Of a stretch of 33,387 nt of DNA, positions 17,170-23,239 are shown one piece after another; the stretch's first letter is position 1; every line of letters starts with the position of its first letter. The DNA lies in NCBI GenBank assembly GCA_007134735.1, contig SLKG01000052.1, positions 1-33,387 of the forward strand, in the 5' to 3' direction. Both the position numbers and the translations under genes were made by a program. Below the pieces are notes generated by a model. The model saw only the letters and a list, made by a program, of their open reading frames with translations, was not told where the DNA came from and searched no databases. This DNA comes from Kiritimatiellia bacterium (lineage in GTDB: Bacteria > Verrucomicrobiota > Kiritimatiellia > SLAD01).

Positions 17170-17218
17170 CCGGTCGGATCAGCGGCTCCCGGCCCGTCTC
17201 CTGTTCCTTCCGTGCACC

Positions 17219-17291
17219 TCGCGCGCAAGCGCGCTTCCTACGAGAAGAGTCGTAGAGGTATGTCTTATGTAGGAAGCGCGCTTGCGCGCGA
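17219..17291. repeat. Perfect 23-bp inverted repeat between epimerase and polymerase genes
   Basis: The left arm 17219-17241 is the exact reverse complement of the right arm 17269-17291; each arm is itself nearly palindromic around cgcgcttgcgcg. The loop is 27 bases. Read from the outer end, the right arm begins gtaggaagcgcgcttg. There is no T-tract. It shares the GTAGG-palindrome layout with 1141-1164. Confidence 0.85.
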
Positions 17292-17334
17292 TGAGTTCAC
17301 CCCTGTGGACAGGTTCGTGCCCCGTGCTGCCGGC

Positions 17335-17364
17335 TTGTCACGCTGAAGTGGATTCCGGTACACT
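17335..17364 (+). promoter_or_regulatory. Candidate leaderless promoter of the family B polymerase gene
   Basis: TTGTCA (17335-17340, 5 of 6 to consensus), 18-base spacer, TACACT (17359-17364). The ATG at 17371 starts 6 bases after the -10, where transcription itself would start. No Shine-Dalgarno is present. Confidence 0.45.
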
Positions 17365-17370
17365 GCCTTC

Positions 17371-19650
17371 ATGTCCCGCGAAGAAATACGGAATCCCCTC
17401 ATCTTCGGACAGCATCCCGGCGAAGGGCTCATCGCCTGCGAACCGGCCGGCCGGCGCCGGGGCGATTTCGATGAAATGATCCTGTATATCCGTCGTGCCG
17501 GAAAAACCGTCGTCGAGCGCGAGTCGTTTCTTCCGTTCCTTTGGCTGGCGAGCACCGATCTGCTGACGGGTTCCGGCCTGGCGCCCGAGGTGGTGGCCCT
17601 GGAAGGAGGCAATCCGCTCAAATACCTCGCCTTCTTCGCCTCCTGGAAGGAATTCCAGCAGGCCGTGAAATATGTGCGGAATACAACGCAACGAACACCG
17701 GGGGTCTTCGATGCCCCGTATTATTCACTGACCGATCCCGTTCAGCAGCATCTCCTGCTCACCGGACGGACCCTGTTCAAAGGGCTCGACTTCAGTGATC
17801 TGAAACGCCTGCAGGTGGATATCGAAACCTATACCGCCGCCGGATATGATTTTCCCAGTCCGGATCGCGAAGAAGATCGCATTATCGCCATCGCGATGGC
17901 GGACGAAACGGGCTGGACGGAAGTTCTGTCGGGGGCGGACCTGGATGAAAAAACCATGTTGCAACGCTTTGTCGCCACGGTCCGCCGGCGTGATCCCGAC
18001 GTGATCGAGGGGCACAACGTATTCAAGTTCGATCTGGCCTATATCCTGGCCCGGGCCAAACGGCACCGCGTAAAGGCGGCGTTGGGGCGCGACGACAGCG
18101 TGGTCCGTACGTCCGCGGGGCGGTACACCGCGGGCGAACGCGCCATCGCGTATCCCAAGGCCGAGATCCACGGCCGGCATGTCATCGATACCTTCTTCAT
18201 GGTGCAGAGTTATGATGTGACCCATCGGTCCCTGGAAGGGTTCGGATTGAAGGAGGTGGCCCGCCATTTCGGACTGTCGTCTGACGATCGAACCCATGTG
18301 GAGGGCGCGGACATTGCCCGCACGTTCGAGCGCGATCCCGGGCGTGTGATGCGCTATGCCCGTGACGACATTCTCGAAACCCGCGCCTTGGCGGATCTGT
18401 TGTCGCCCGTCTATTTCGCCCAGGCTCGAATCCTGCCCTTTTCCTATCAGAACGTGGTCACGCGTGGAAACGCGATGAAGATTGACGCGCTTATGCTTCG
18501 GGAATACCTGCGCCGGGAGCAGGCCCTTCCGACGCCCGAACCGATGCGGGAATTTGCGGGCGGTTACACCGACATTTTTTTTACCGGCCTGGCGCTCAAC
18601 GTGCACCATTGCGATGTGCGGTCGCTCTATCCTTCGCTCATGCTCACGCGCCGGATCGCCCCGGGCGCCGATGACCTGGGTGTATTCCTGCGGCTGCTCG
18701 AGTATCTGCGCTCGTTTCGGCTTGATGCCATCAGGCAAATCAATGCGGCCGATGCGGGATCCCGCCGGTTTCTCGATGCCCTGCAGACGGCGTACAAGGT
18801 GTTGATCAACTCATTTTACGGATACCTGGGGTTCAGCGCGGCCCGGTTTAATGATTACGACGCCGCGGCGCGGATTGCGGGTGAAGGGCGGGACATCCTG
18901 AAGAGCATGATCGATTGGATCCGGGAAAACGGGGGCCGACCCATCGAAATTGACACGGACGGGATCTACTTCGTGCCGCCGCCCTTCAAGGACAAATCCG
19001 AAAAGGAAGGTTTCCGGAAACGATTTCGCAAAACACTGCCCGAAGGTTTGGAACTGGAATTCGACGGCGAGTATCGGGCCATGTTCAGTTATCGAATGAA
19101 AAACTACGCCCTGTTGGAACAGAGCGGCGACATCCGGATCAAGGGCGCGGCGCTCAAGTCGCGGGGGCTGGAGCCGTTTCAGCGCGATTTTCTCAGGGAT
19201 ATGCTCCGCCTGATATTGGAAAGGCGAGTGAGTGAAGTGTCGGCCTTGAAGGAGCGGTATGCCCGCGCCATCTTGAATGGGGAATGGCCCATACATAAGC
19301 TGGCAAAAACGGAGACCCTGCAGGACGCGCCGGAAACGTACCGGGAAAAAATCCGGGGCAAGAGCCGCGGCCGGAATGCCGCGTATGAACTTGCGTTGAA
19401 ATCGGAACGGGATTATCGTGCGGGGGATCCAATATCCTATTATGTGACGGGTTCCCGAAAATCGGTGGCGGTGCATGAGAACGCCAAGCCCGTGTCGGAA
19501 TGGGATCCCGCGAATCGTGATGAGAACGTTCCGTATTACCTGGCCAAGCTCGATGCGCTTGTGAACAAGTTTGAAGGCATGCTGGGTGAATGCGGGATGA
19601 AGCAAGGGAGCGCCGAAAGCGAGCAAACGTTATGGGACAACCAGCCATGA
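17371..19650 (+). CDS. Bacterial family B DNA polymerase with 3'-5' exonuclease
   Basis: Template-dependent DNA polymerase (759 aa). Exonuclease motifs: Exo I VDIETYT (Asp150, Glu152), Exo II HNVFKFD (Asn216, Asp221), Exo III YARDD (Tyr329, Asp333). Polymerase motifs: A CDVRSLYPS (Asp415, Ser418-Tyr420), B KVLINSFYGYLGF (Lys476, Asn480, Tyr483) and C EIDTDGIYF (Asp528, Asp530). Motif C reads DTDG, not the common DTDS, and the N-terminal region is short, so it is not a close match to E. coli Pol II. All catalytic acidic residues are kept, so it should be active for both polymerisation and proofreading. It overlaps gspG by an ATGA junction. A role in repair or translesion synthesis is inferred from bacterial family B enzymes. 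Confidence 0.9.
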   Translation: MSREEIRNPLIFGQHPGEGLIACEPAGRRRGDFDEMILYIRRAGKTVVERESFLPFLWLASTDLLTGSGLAPEVVALEGGNPLKYLAFFASWKEFQQAVKYVRNTTQRTPGVFDAPYYSLTDPVQQHLLLTGRTLFKGLDFSDLKRLQVDIETYTAAGYDFPSPDREEDRIIAIAMADETGWTEVLSGADLDEKTMLQRFVATVRRRDPDVIEGHNVFKFDLAYILARAKRHRVKAALGRDDSVVRTSAGRYTAGERAIAYPKAEIHGRHVIDTFFMVQSYDVTHRSLEGFGLKEVARHFGLSSDDRTHVEGADIARTFERDPGRVMRYARDDILETRALADLLSPVYFAQARILPFSYQNVVTRGNAMKIDALMLREYLRREQALPTPEPMREFAGGYTDIFFTGLALNVHHCDVRSLYPSLMLTRRIAPGADDLGVFLRLLEYLRSFRLDAIRQINAADAGSRRFLDALQTAYKVLINSFYGYLGFSAARFNDYDAAARIAGEGRDILKSMIDWIRENGGRPIEIDTDGIYFVPPPFKDKSEKEGFRKRFRKTLPEGLELEFDGEYRAMFSYRMKNYALLEQSGDIRIKGAALKSRGLEPFQRDFLRDMLRLILERRVSEVSALKERYARAILNGEWPIHKLAKTETLQDAPETYREKIRGKSRGRNAAYELALKSERDYRAGDPISYYVTGSRKSVAVHENAKPVSEWDPANRDENVPYYLAKLDALVNKFEGMLGECGMKQGSAESEQTLWDNQP

Positions 19651-20081
19651 AAAGCAAATCCGGTTTTACACTGATCGAAATCCTGGTGGTGTTGATTATC
19701 ATCATGACCCTGGCGGGAATCGTGACGGTAAACGTGATCCGACATCAGAGCGAATCCCAGGTCAAGGCCGCCCACCTCCAGATCCGCCAGTTCGAGGACG
19801 CGCTGCAGATTTATCGGGTTGAACAGGGCCGCTATCCCACGCAGGCACAGGGTCTAGAGGCCCTGGTTCAAAGGCCCACGCGGGAACCGATTCCCCGGAA
19901 TTATCCGGAAGACGGCTACCTGGCAAAAAGTTACATTCCGCTGGATCCATGGGGAAACGCGTATATCTACCTGTCGCCGGGCCGCCGGGGCGAACCGTTT
20001 GAGATTATCAGCTATGGCCGTGACGGGGAACCGGGCGGTACGGGCGAGGCGGCGGAAATTTCCAGTTCGGACGTGCGGTAG
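19647..20081 (+). CDS. gspG: Type II secretion major pseudopilin GspG
   Basis: Major pseudopilin (144 aa) of the type II secretion pseudopilus. The prepilin peptidase site is KSG|FTLIEIL (Gly6, Phe7, Glu11 at mature position 5), followed by the hydrophobic N-terminal helix. The GspG-specific C-terminal domain is clear: GRYPTQAQGLEALVQRP, YIPLDPWGNAYIYLSPG, and ISYGRDGEPGGTGEAAEISS, whose acidic loop binds calcium in known GspG. The start at 19647 overlaps the polymerase stop (ATGA) and gives a six-residue leader; an in-frame ATG at 19632 would add five residues. Coupling to a DNA polymerase gene is odd and probably reflects chance adjacency. Confidence 0.92.
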   Translation: MKSKSGFTLIEILVVLIIIMTLAGIVTVNVIRHQSESQVKAAHLQIRQFEDALQIYRVEQGRYPTQAQGLEALVQRPTREPIPRNYPEDGYLAKSYIPLDPWGNAYIYLSPGRRGEPFEIISYGRDGEPGGTGEAAEISSSDVR

Positions 20082-20088
20082 GATTGTG

Positions 20089-20565
20089 ATGCTAGATCAA
20101 AACGCGTGGTTCGCAGGATGGAGAGCGAGGCTCCGCCGAGCCGGGATCGTGCCATGCGCGTCACCTGCCTCGCGGCTCAGTAAAAGCTTCGCCCTCCAGT
20201 CCCGGGCGAAACCACGGTGGGGGGGTACGGGCTTCACCCTCCTCGAAGTGTTGATCGCGCTGGGTATCACAGCCCTGATTGCGTTTACCGTGGGCTCTTC
20301 CCTGGTTCTGATTCTTCGCGCCGAGCAGACGGCCCGCCATTTGCAGGGCGCCGGTTTGGTTCTTCAGTCGGTCATCACCGCCGAACATGCCGGGACGGAC
20401 GCGGCGCAGGAGCGCGCGCGTTGGGAGCCGGAATGGATGGTGGCGTCGGATGTCCGGGAACAGGAATTCGGTGAGCCTCCGACGAATATTACCTGGCGGG
20501 TCTGGTCCGTCGCCCCGCGGGAACGCCCGTCGCTACGGATCGAAACGATGGTCCGGATGCGCTAA
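20089..20565 (+). CDS. Type II secretion minor pseudopilin, GspI-like, with repeat-bearing long leader
   Basis: A 158-residue prepilin. The cleavage site is TGFTLLEVLIALGI (Gly48|Phe49, Glu53), and the sequence after it fits GspI or another minor pseudopilin; the remaining T2SS genes are not in the window. The ATG at 20089 lies eight bases after gspG and is preceded by AGGA, so translation should start there. This gives a 48-residue leader where 6-20 is usual. Residues 11-37 of the leader are encoded by the REP-like element at 20119-20198. The frame is open throughout, so the insertion seems tolerated. Other possible starts closer to the FTLLEV motif are not obvious. Confidence 0.75.
   Translation: MLDQNAWFAGWRARLRRAGIVPCASPASRLSKSFALQSRAKPRWGGTGFTLLEVLIALGITALIAFTVGSSLVLILRAEQTARHLQGAGLVLQSVITAEHAGTDAAQERARWEPEWMVASDVREQEFGEPPTNITWRVWSVAPRERPSLRIETMVRMR
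20119..20198. repeat. REP-like palindromic element inside a pseudopilin leader
   Basis: The left unit 20119-20142 (begins tggagagcgaggctccgcc, ends gagcc) and right unit 20174-20198 (begins ggctcagtaaaagcttcg, ends ccctcca) are imperfect inverted copies of each other, with a 31-base centre. They match units B and C at 2499-2583 in order, orientation and spacing. Confidence 0.85.
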
Positions 20566-20617
20566 GGGCCGCTTGACCACACCCCTGGCAACGCAAGAAA
20601 AGGGAATACAATGCGGA

Positions 20618-21406
20618 TTACGGGATCGACTCTTCCATGATCCGGCGAAGGTCTTCGTGCAGGATGCCGTTTGTGCAGAGGTAGCGCATTTTGAAATCGC
20701 CGAGTTCCTGGAGGACTTCGGTCCGGGCGCCCGCCTGGCGCGCGATCAGGCCCGCGGCGGCGATGTCCCAGAGGTAGATTCCGGTTTCCACGTAGCCTTC
20801 CGCCCGTCCGCAGGCCACGTGGCAGATATCCACCGCCGCCGCGCCCATGATGCGGACTTTTCGCGCGCGTAGCGACAGGGCCTTGAAGACATCGAACGCG
20901 GGCGACCCGTCCACAACATGTTTTGATAATCCCGTCAGGATCAAGGCCTCCTCCAAAGCGGGGACGCTGGAAGGGCGAATGCGCCGACCGTTGCATTCGG
21001 CCGGCCGGTCGATGGTGGCGGTGTAGCACTCCTTCATTTCCGGCAGATACACGCAGCCGGCCACCACCCGGCCCTGGATTTCCACGGCAACACTGGAACA
21101 CCACAGCGGCATGCCGTGGGCAAAATTAACCGTTCCATCAATGGGGTCGACAATCCAGCAGGGACGGGACCGGTCGTAATCCATGCGGCCTTCCTCACCG
21201 AGCACGGCATCATTTGGAAAGCGCTCGTGAATCACCCCAAAGGCCTGTTCCTGGGCTTCCAGGTCCAGTGTAAGTTTGACATCGTGAGCGAAGGTTTCCT
21301 CCACTTCGTTCCGGCGATCCCGGTTTCGGAGGGCATGGTCACCCGCGGCGCGCGCCGCCCGCACGGCGCCATCGAGCAGTACATCGGTTTCCGGAAAGTC
21401 GCTCAT
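20618..21406 (-). CDS. Inositol monophosphatase family phosphatase
   Basis: Mg2+-dependent phosphomonoesterase (262 aa) of the IMPase/SuhB/HisN/CysQ superfamily. Metal-site motifs are GEEG (Glu71, Glu72), WIVDPIDGTVNFAHG (Asp87, Asp90, Thr92) and a C-terminal WDIAAAGLIARQAG. The length is typical. The substrate cannot be set: inositol phosphate, histidinol phosphate or PAP are all used within the family. The start ATG at 21406 has no Shine-Dalgarno but has a promoter 10 bases upstream, so it may be leaderless. It converges on the pseudopilin gene (52-base gap) and diverges from the cobalamin adenosyltransferase gene. Confidence 0.85.
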   Translation of the reverse strand: MSDFPETDVLLDGAVRAARAAGDHALRNRDRRNEVEETFAHDVKLTLDLEAQEQAFGVIHERFPNDAVLGEEGRMDYDRSRPCWIVDPIDGTVNFAHGMPLWCSSVAVEIQGRVVAGCVYLPEMKECYTATIDRPAECNGRRIRPSSVPALEEALILTGLSKHVVDGSPAFDVFKALSLRARKVRIMGAAAVDICHVACGRAEGYVETGIYLWDIAAAGLIARQAGARTEVLQELGDFKMRYLCTNGILHEDLRRIMEESIP

Positions 21407-21416
21407 ATCGATTCGC

Positions 21417-21445
21417 ACTATAAGGCGAAAGGAGGCCGGCGGCAA
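21417..21445 (-). promoter_or_regulatory. Candidate near-leaderless promoter of the IMPase-family gene
   Basis: On the minus strand TTGCCG (21445-21440), 17-base spacer, TATAGT (21422-21417), then ten bases to the ATG. The predicted 5' leader is only about four bases. Confidence 0.45.
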
Positions 21446-21449
21446 GCCG

Positions 21450-21560
21450 CTTCGGCGGGTGTCGGGACGGGAAGGACGACAACGACCTTGACGGTCTGTC
21501 TGTTTGCCTGTTGTATGATTGGGTTTTAGACTTCGATGGGTGTCGGGATGATGAAGGACG
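21450..21560 (+). repeat. Imperfect direct repeat upstream of the cobalamin adenosyltransferase gene
   Basis: A 29-30 base motif occurs at 21450-21478 and 21531-21560, sharing gggtgtcggga and gaaggacg in the same order. The second copy contains the Shine-Dalgarno region of the gene at 21567. A possible -10 tatgat (21514-21519) lies between them, but no well-spaced -35 is clear. Confidence 0.5.
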
Positions 21561-21566
21561 GTTTTT

Positions 21567-22100
21567 ATGAACGACCGCATTCGCAGCATCACTACAAAGT
21601 CCGGGGATGAAGGCCGGACCCGGTTGTTTTCCGGCGAGGAAGTTTCGAAGGATTCCGTACGCACCGAAGCGTGTGGCGACCTGGATGAACTGGTCAGCAC
21701 GCTGGGGGTGGCCCGGAGCCTGGCCCGGCATGAAGTTGTGCGCGCCGGGGTTGAGGACCTACAGCGGCGATTATTCCTGGCGGGCGCGGAATTGGCAACG
21801 ACCCTGGAACAGGTGGACCGGCTGGAGGCGCGGATTGGGGCGGAACATCTCGAAGACCTGGACCGAAAGCGCGAAGCCATCGAAGGACACATTCCCTGGC
21901 CCGGTGGATTTGTCATACCCGGTGCGACGCCGGCGGCGGCACACCTGGATCTTGCCCGGGCCGTGGCCCGGCGCCTGGAGCGGCGGGTGGTGGGGTTGTG
22001 CGAAGCAGGCGAACTGAATAATGATCTGTTGCGCGCTTGGATGAACCGGCTATCGGATTATCTCTGGTTGCTGGCCCGGTGGGAGGAGAGGGAGGAATAA
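21567..22100 (+). CDS. Cob(I)alamin adenosyltransferase, PduO type
   Basis: Transfers the adenosyl group of ATP to cob(I)alamin or cobyrinic acid diamide, making adenosylcobalamin. The N-terminal ATP-binding segment TTKSGDEGRTRLFSGEEVSKD and the following RTEACGDLDELVSTLG match the PduO/MMAB family; the C-terminal RRLERRVV and MNRLSDYLWLLAR helices carry the family's Arg/Asn/Asp residues. The 177-residue length is normal. AAGGA lies about 8 bases before the ATG. It stands alone and divergent from the IMPase gene. No cobalamin riboswitch was recognised upstream. Confidence 0.9.
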   Translation: MNDRIRSITTKSGDEGRTRLFSGEEVSKDSVRTEACGDLDELVSTLGVARSLARHEVVRAGVEDLQRRLFLAGAELATTLEQVDRLEARIGAEHLEDLDRKREAIEGHIPWPGGFVIPGATPAAAHLDLARAVARRLERRVVGLCEAGELNNDLLRAWMNRLSDYLWLLARWEEREE

Positions 22101-22130
22101 TCGGGATATCGGAAAATATGCTGAAATATC

Positions 22131-22161
22131 TTGATATTTGAATGATGTGCGCACATATTAG
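22131..22161 (+). promoter_or_regulatory. Candidate promoter with internal palindrome upstream of the response regulator
   Basis: TTGATA (22131-22136) and CATATT (22154-22159) are 17 bases apart. The perfect 12-base palindrome atgtgcgcacat (22145-22156) sits in the spacer and touches the -10, a usual place for a repressor site. The region is AT-richer than its surroundings. Confidence 0.4.
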
Positions 22162-22229
22162 AGCGTCTGTTTTTTTTGTTTGAACTTGTGTAAACGTATG
22201 CATCACATGACGCGGACCCAAGGAGTCGA

Positions 22230-22922
22230 ATGAATAAGAATGATCTTCCTCAGCCCTTGTATTTAACCGTTCCGGATGCGGCGAAGCTCTGCGGTGTATC
22301 CAGGAATACGTTGTATACCTGGGTCCGGAAGGGAAAGTTGTCGGCGTACCAGACCCCGGGGCGCACAAATTTGATCCGTCCTTCCGATTTGATGGATTTC
22401 ATGCGGAATAGCGGTCTGTTTGTCCCTCCCAAACTGGAGGAACTGGCGCAGAGGGACGAAGTCATGAATGAGCAGTTGAACGGGGGGAAGAAAAGCGACG
22501 ATTCTTCGCTTCGTTCCATAGTGGTGGTGGATGATGATCCCCTGGTTCGTTCGCTCATGGTGCGCGCCCTGAATGATGTGTATCGCCTCTACCAGGCCCG
22601 CACCGGTTTTGAAGCCCTGCACATGCTGACCCTGCATGAAGATATCAGGATGGTGTTGTTGGATTTACGAATGCCGGGGCAGCATGGATTGAATACGCTG
22701 AAAGAAATCAAGAAACTCCGCCCGCAGATACCCGTGATTGTCGTTACGGGATATGCGGGGGAAATCCCCTTGGACGAGCATTCCAGGGCCCAGATAGCCC
22801 GCGTGATGGTCAAGCCGTTCAGTGTGGCCATGTTGAAGGAGGCGATTCGGGAGGTTGAGCGGAGTCTGTCCGGTCGGCATGGCGACGAGGACCGCCCCGT
22901 GTCACATCAAGAGGCCGGTTGA
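22230..22922 (+). CDS. Response regulator with N-terminal excisionase/MerR-type HTH and C-terminal receiver
   Basis: A 230-residue regulator with reversed domain order. Residues 10-60 are a winged helix-turn-helix of the excisionase/MerR type (YLTVPDAAKLCGVSRNTLYTW). Residues about 96-215 are a CheY-like receiver: acidic pocket Asp101-Asp102 in VVVDDDP, phospho-acceptor Asp145 in LLDLRMPG, Thr in VVTGYAG and Lys195 in MVKPFS. A 30-residue linker and a polar tail complete it. AAGGAG lies 5 bases upstream of the ATG, so the start is well supported. No histidine kinase is nearby, so the partner is unknown. DNA binding and phosphorylation are inferred from conserved residues; autoregulation through the upstream palindrome is only a possibility. 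Confidence 0.85.
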   Translation: MNKNDLPQPLYLTVPDAAKLCGVSRNTLYTWVRKGKLSAYQTPGRTNLIRPSDLMDFMRNSGLFVPPKLEELAQRDEVMNEQLNGGKKSDDSSLRSIVVVDDDPLVRSLMVRALNDVYRLYQARTGFEALHMLTLHEDIRMVLLDLRMPGQHGLNTLKEIKKLRPQIPVIVVTGYAGEIPLDEHSRAQIARVMVKPFSVAMLKEAIREVERSLSGRHGDEDRPVSHQEAG

Positions 22923-23058
22923 GCGGAGGGTTTCCGCCCGCGTTTCTTTCCGAGCCGGGCGACCGAGCCGGTTTGGCGGGTACGTACGTTCCCGGAAGAA
23001 CGGGTCATATCCTGCGCATGCGCAATTCCCAGCCGCTTGTGAGCCGTTGATATTTGGC
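22923..23058. other. Spacer after the response regulator
   Basis: First part of a 317-base stretch without a normal gene. It contains a perfect palindrome tgcgcatgcgca (23013-23024) and a small possible hairpin cccg/cggg near 22991-23004. No T-tract terminator for the upstream gene is seen here. The rest of the stretch (23059-23239) is the leader of the amino acid operon. Confidence 0.4.
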
Positions 23059-23086
23059 TTGTTTGTCCGCCTGAATCCGCTAGAGT
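23059..23086 (+). promoter_or_regulatory. Candidate promoter of the homoserine dehydrogenase operon
   Basis: TTGTTT (23059-23064), 16-base spacer, TAGAGT (23081-23086). Transcription would start near 23093 and give a leader of about 120 nt up to the terminator. Confidence 0.45.
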
Positions 23087-23112
23087 ACACCCACTTTTCA
23101 AAAGGATACACG

Positions 23113-23163
23113 GTGAACAGTATTGTAACGGTAGAACGCATGATCCGCACACATGTCCCCTAG
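23113..23163 (+). CDS. Putative attenuation leader peptide, 16 codons, rich in Val/Ile/Thr
   Basis: The GTG start has AAAGGA (23101-23106) six bases upstream and is followed by MNSIVTVERMIRTHVP and TAG. Of 16 residues three are Val, two Ile, two Thr, and an internal Met is also present. Thr, Met and Ile are products of the aspartate-family route, and the downstream genes make homoserine, citramalate (for Ile) and Val-tRNA. The stop codon overlaps the first of three mutually exclusive hairpins that end in an intrinsic terminator, as in classical thr and ilv leaders. The reading frame is open for 86 codons upstream, so the short ORF is defined by its Shine-Dalgarno and stop, not by an upstream stop. 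Translation is not proven. Confidence 0.55.
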   Translation: MNSIVTVERMIRTHVP

Positions 23164-23214
23164 GGGCTCGAGGATCTGTTTTGTCTCGCGCCCCGCTTAA
23201 GCGGGGCTTTTTTT
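23142..23214 (+). promoter_or_regulatory. Predicted transcription attenuator: competing RNA hairpins
   Basis: Structure 1:2 pairs gatcc (23142-23146) with ggatc (23172-23176), enclosing cccctagggg (23157-23166). Structure 2:3, the antiterminator, pairs ggggctcgag (23163-23172) with ctcgcgcccc (23185-23194), nine pairs and one mismatch. Structure 3:4 is the terminator (23190-23207). Each excludes its neighbour. A ribosome stalled at the late Thr or Val codons would mask segment 1 and favour 2:3; one at the stop codon would cover segment 2 and favour termination. Pairings are read directly; regulation is inferred. Confidence 0.6.
23190..23214 (+). terminator. Intrinsic terminator 25 bases before homoserine dehydrogenase
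   Basis: Perfect stem gccccgc, loop ttaa, gcggggc (23190-23207), followed by seven T (23208-23214). It lies upstream of the first gene of the operon, so it either acts as an attenuator or ends transcription from the response regulator side. Confidence 0.9.
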
Positions 23215-23239
23215 ATCACCCGAACCATGAGGTGATCAG

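Noticed and set aside
20387-20872. 161-codon plus-strand frame across the end of the pseudopilin and the IMPase gene
   Set aside because: It overlaps two real genes in other frames and lacks any motif.
20618-21916. 432-residue version of the IMPase-family protein starting at 21916
   Set aside because: The extra N-terminal part is antisense to the cobalamin adenosyltransferase gene and has no family similarity; the start at 21406 gives the normal length.
22855-23163. 102-codon open frame spanning the end of the response regulator and the leader
   Set aside because: It overlaps the regulator gene without a ribosome-binding site at its start. Only the last 16 codons, behind AAAGGA, are supported as a leader peptide.
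23087-23239. Lysine, SAM or T-box riboswitch upstream of hom
   Set aside because: No T-box sequence, specifier stem or known aptamer core was seen; the short coding ORF and hairpin set fit peptide-based attenuation better.
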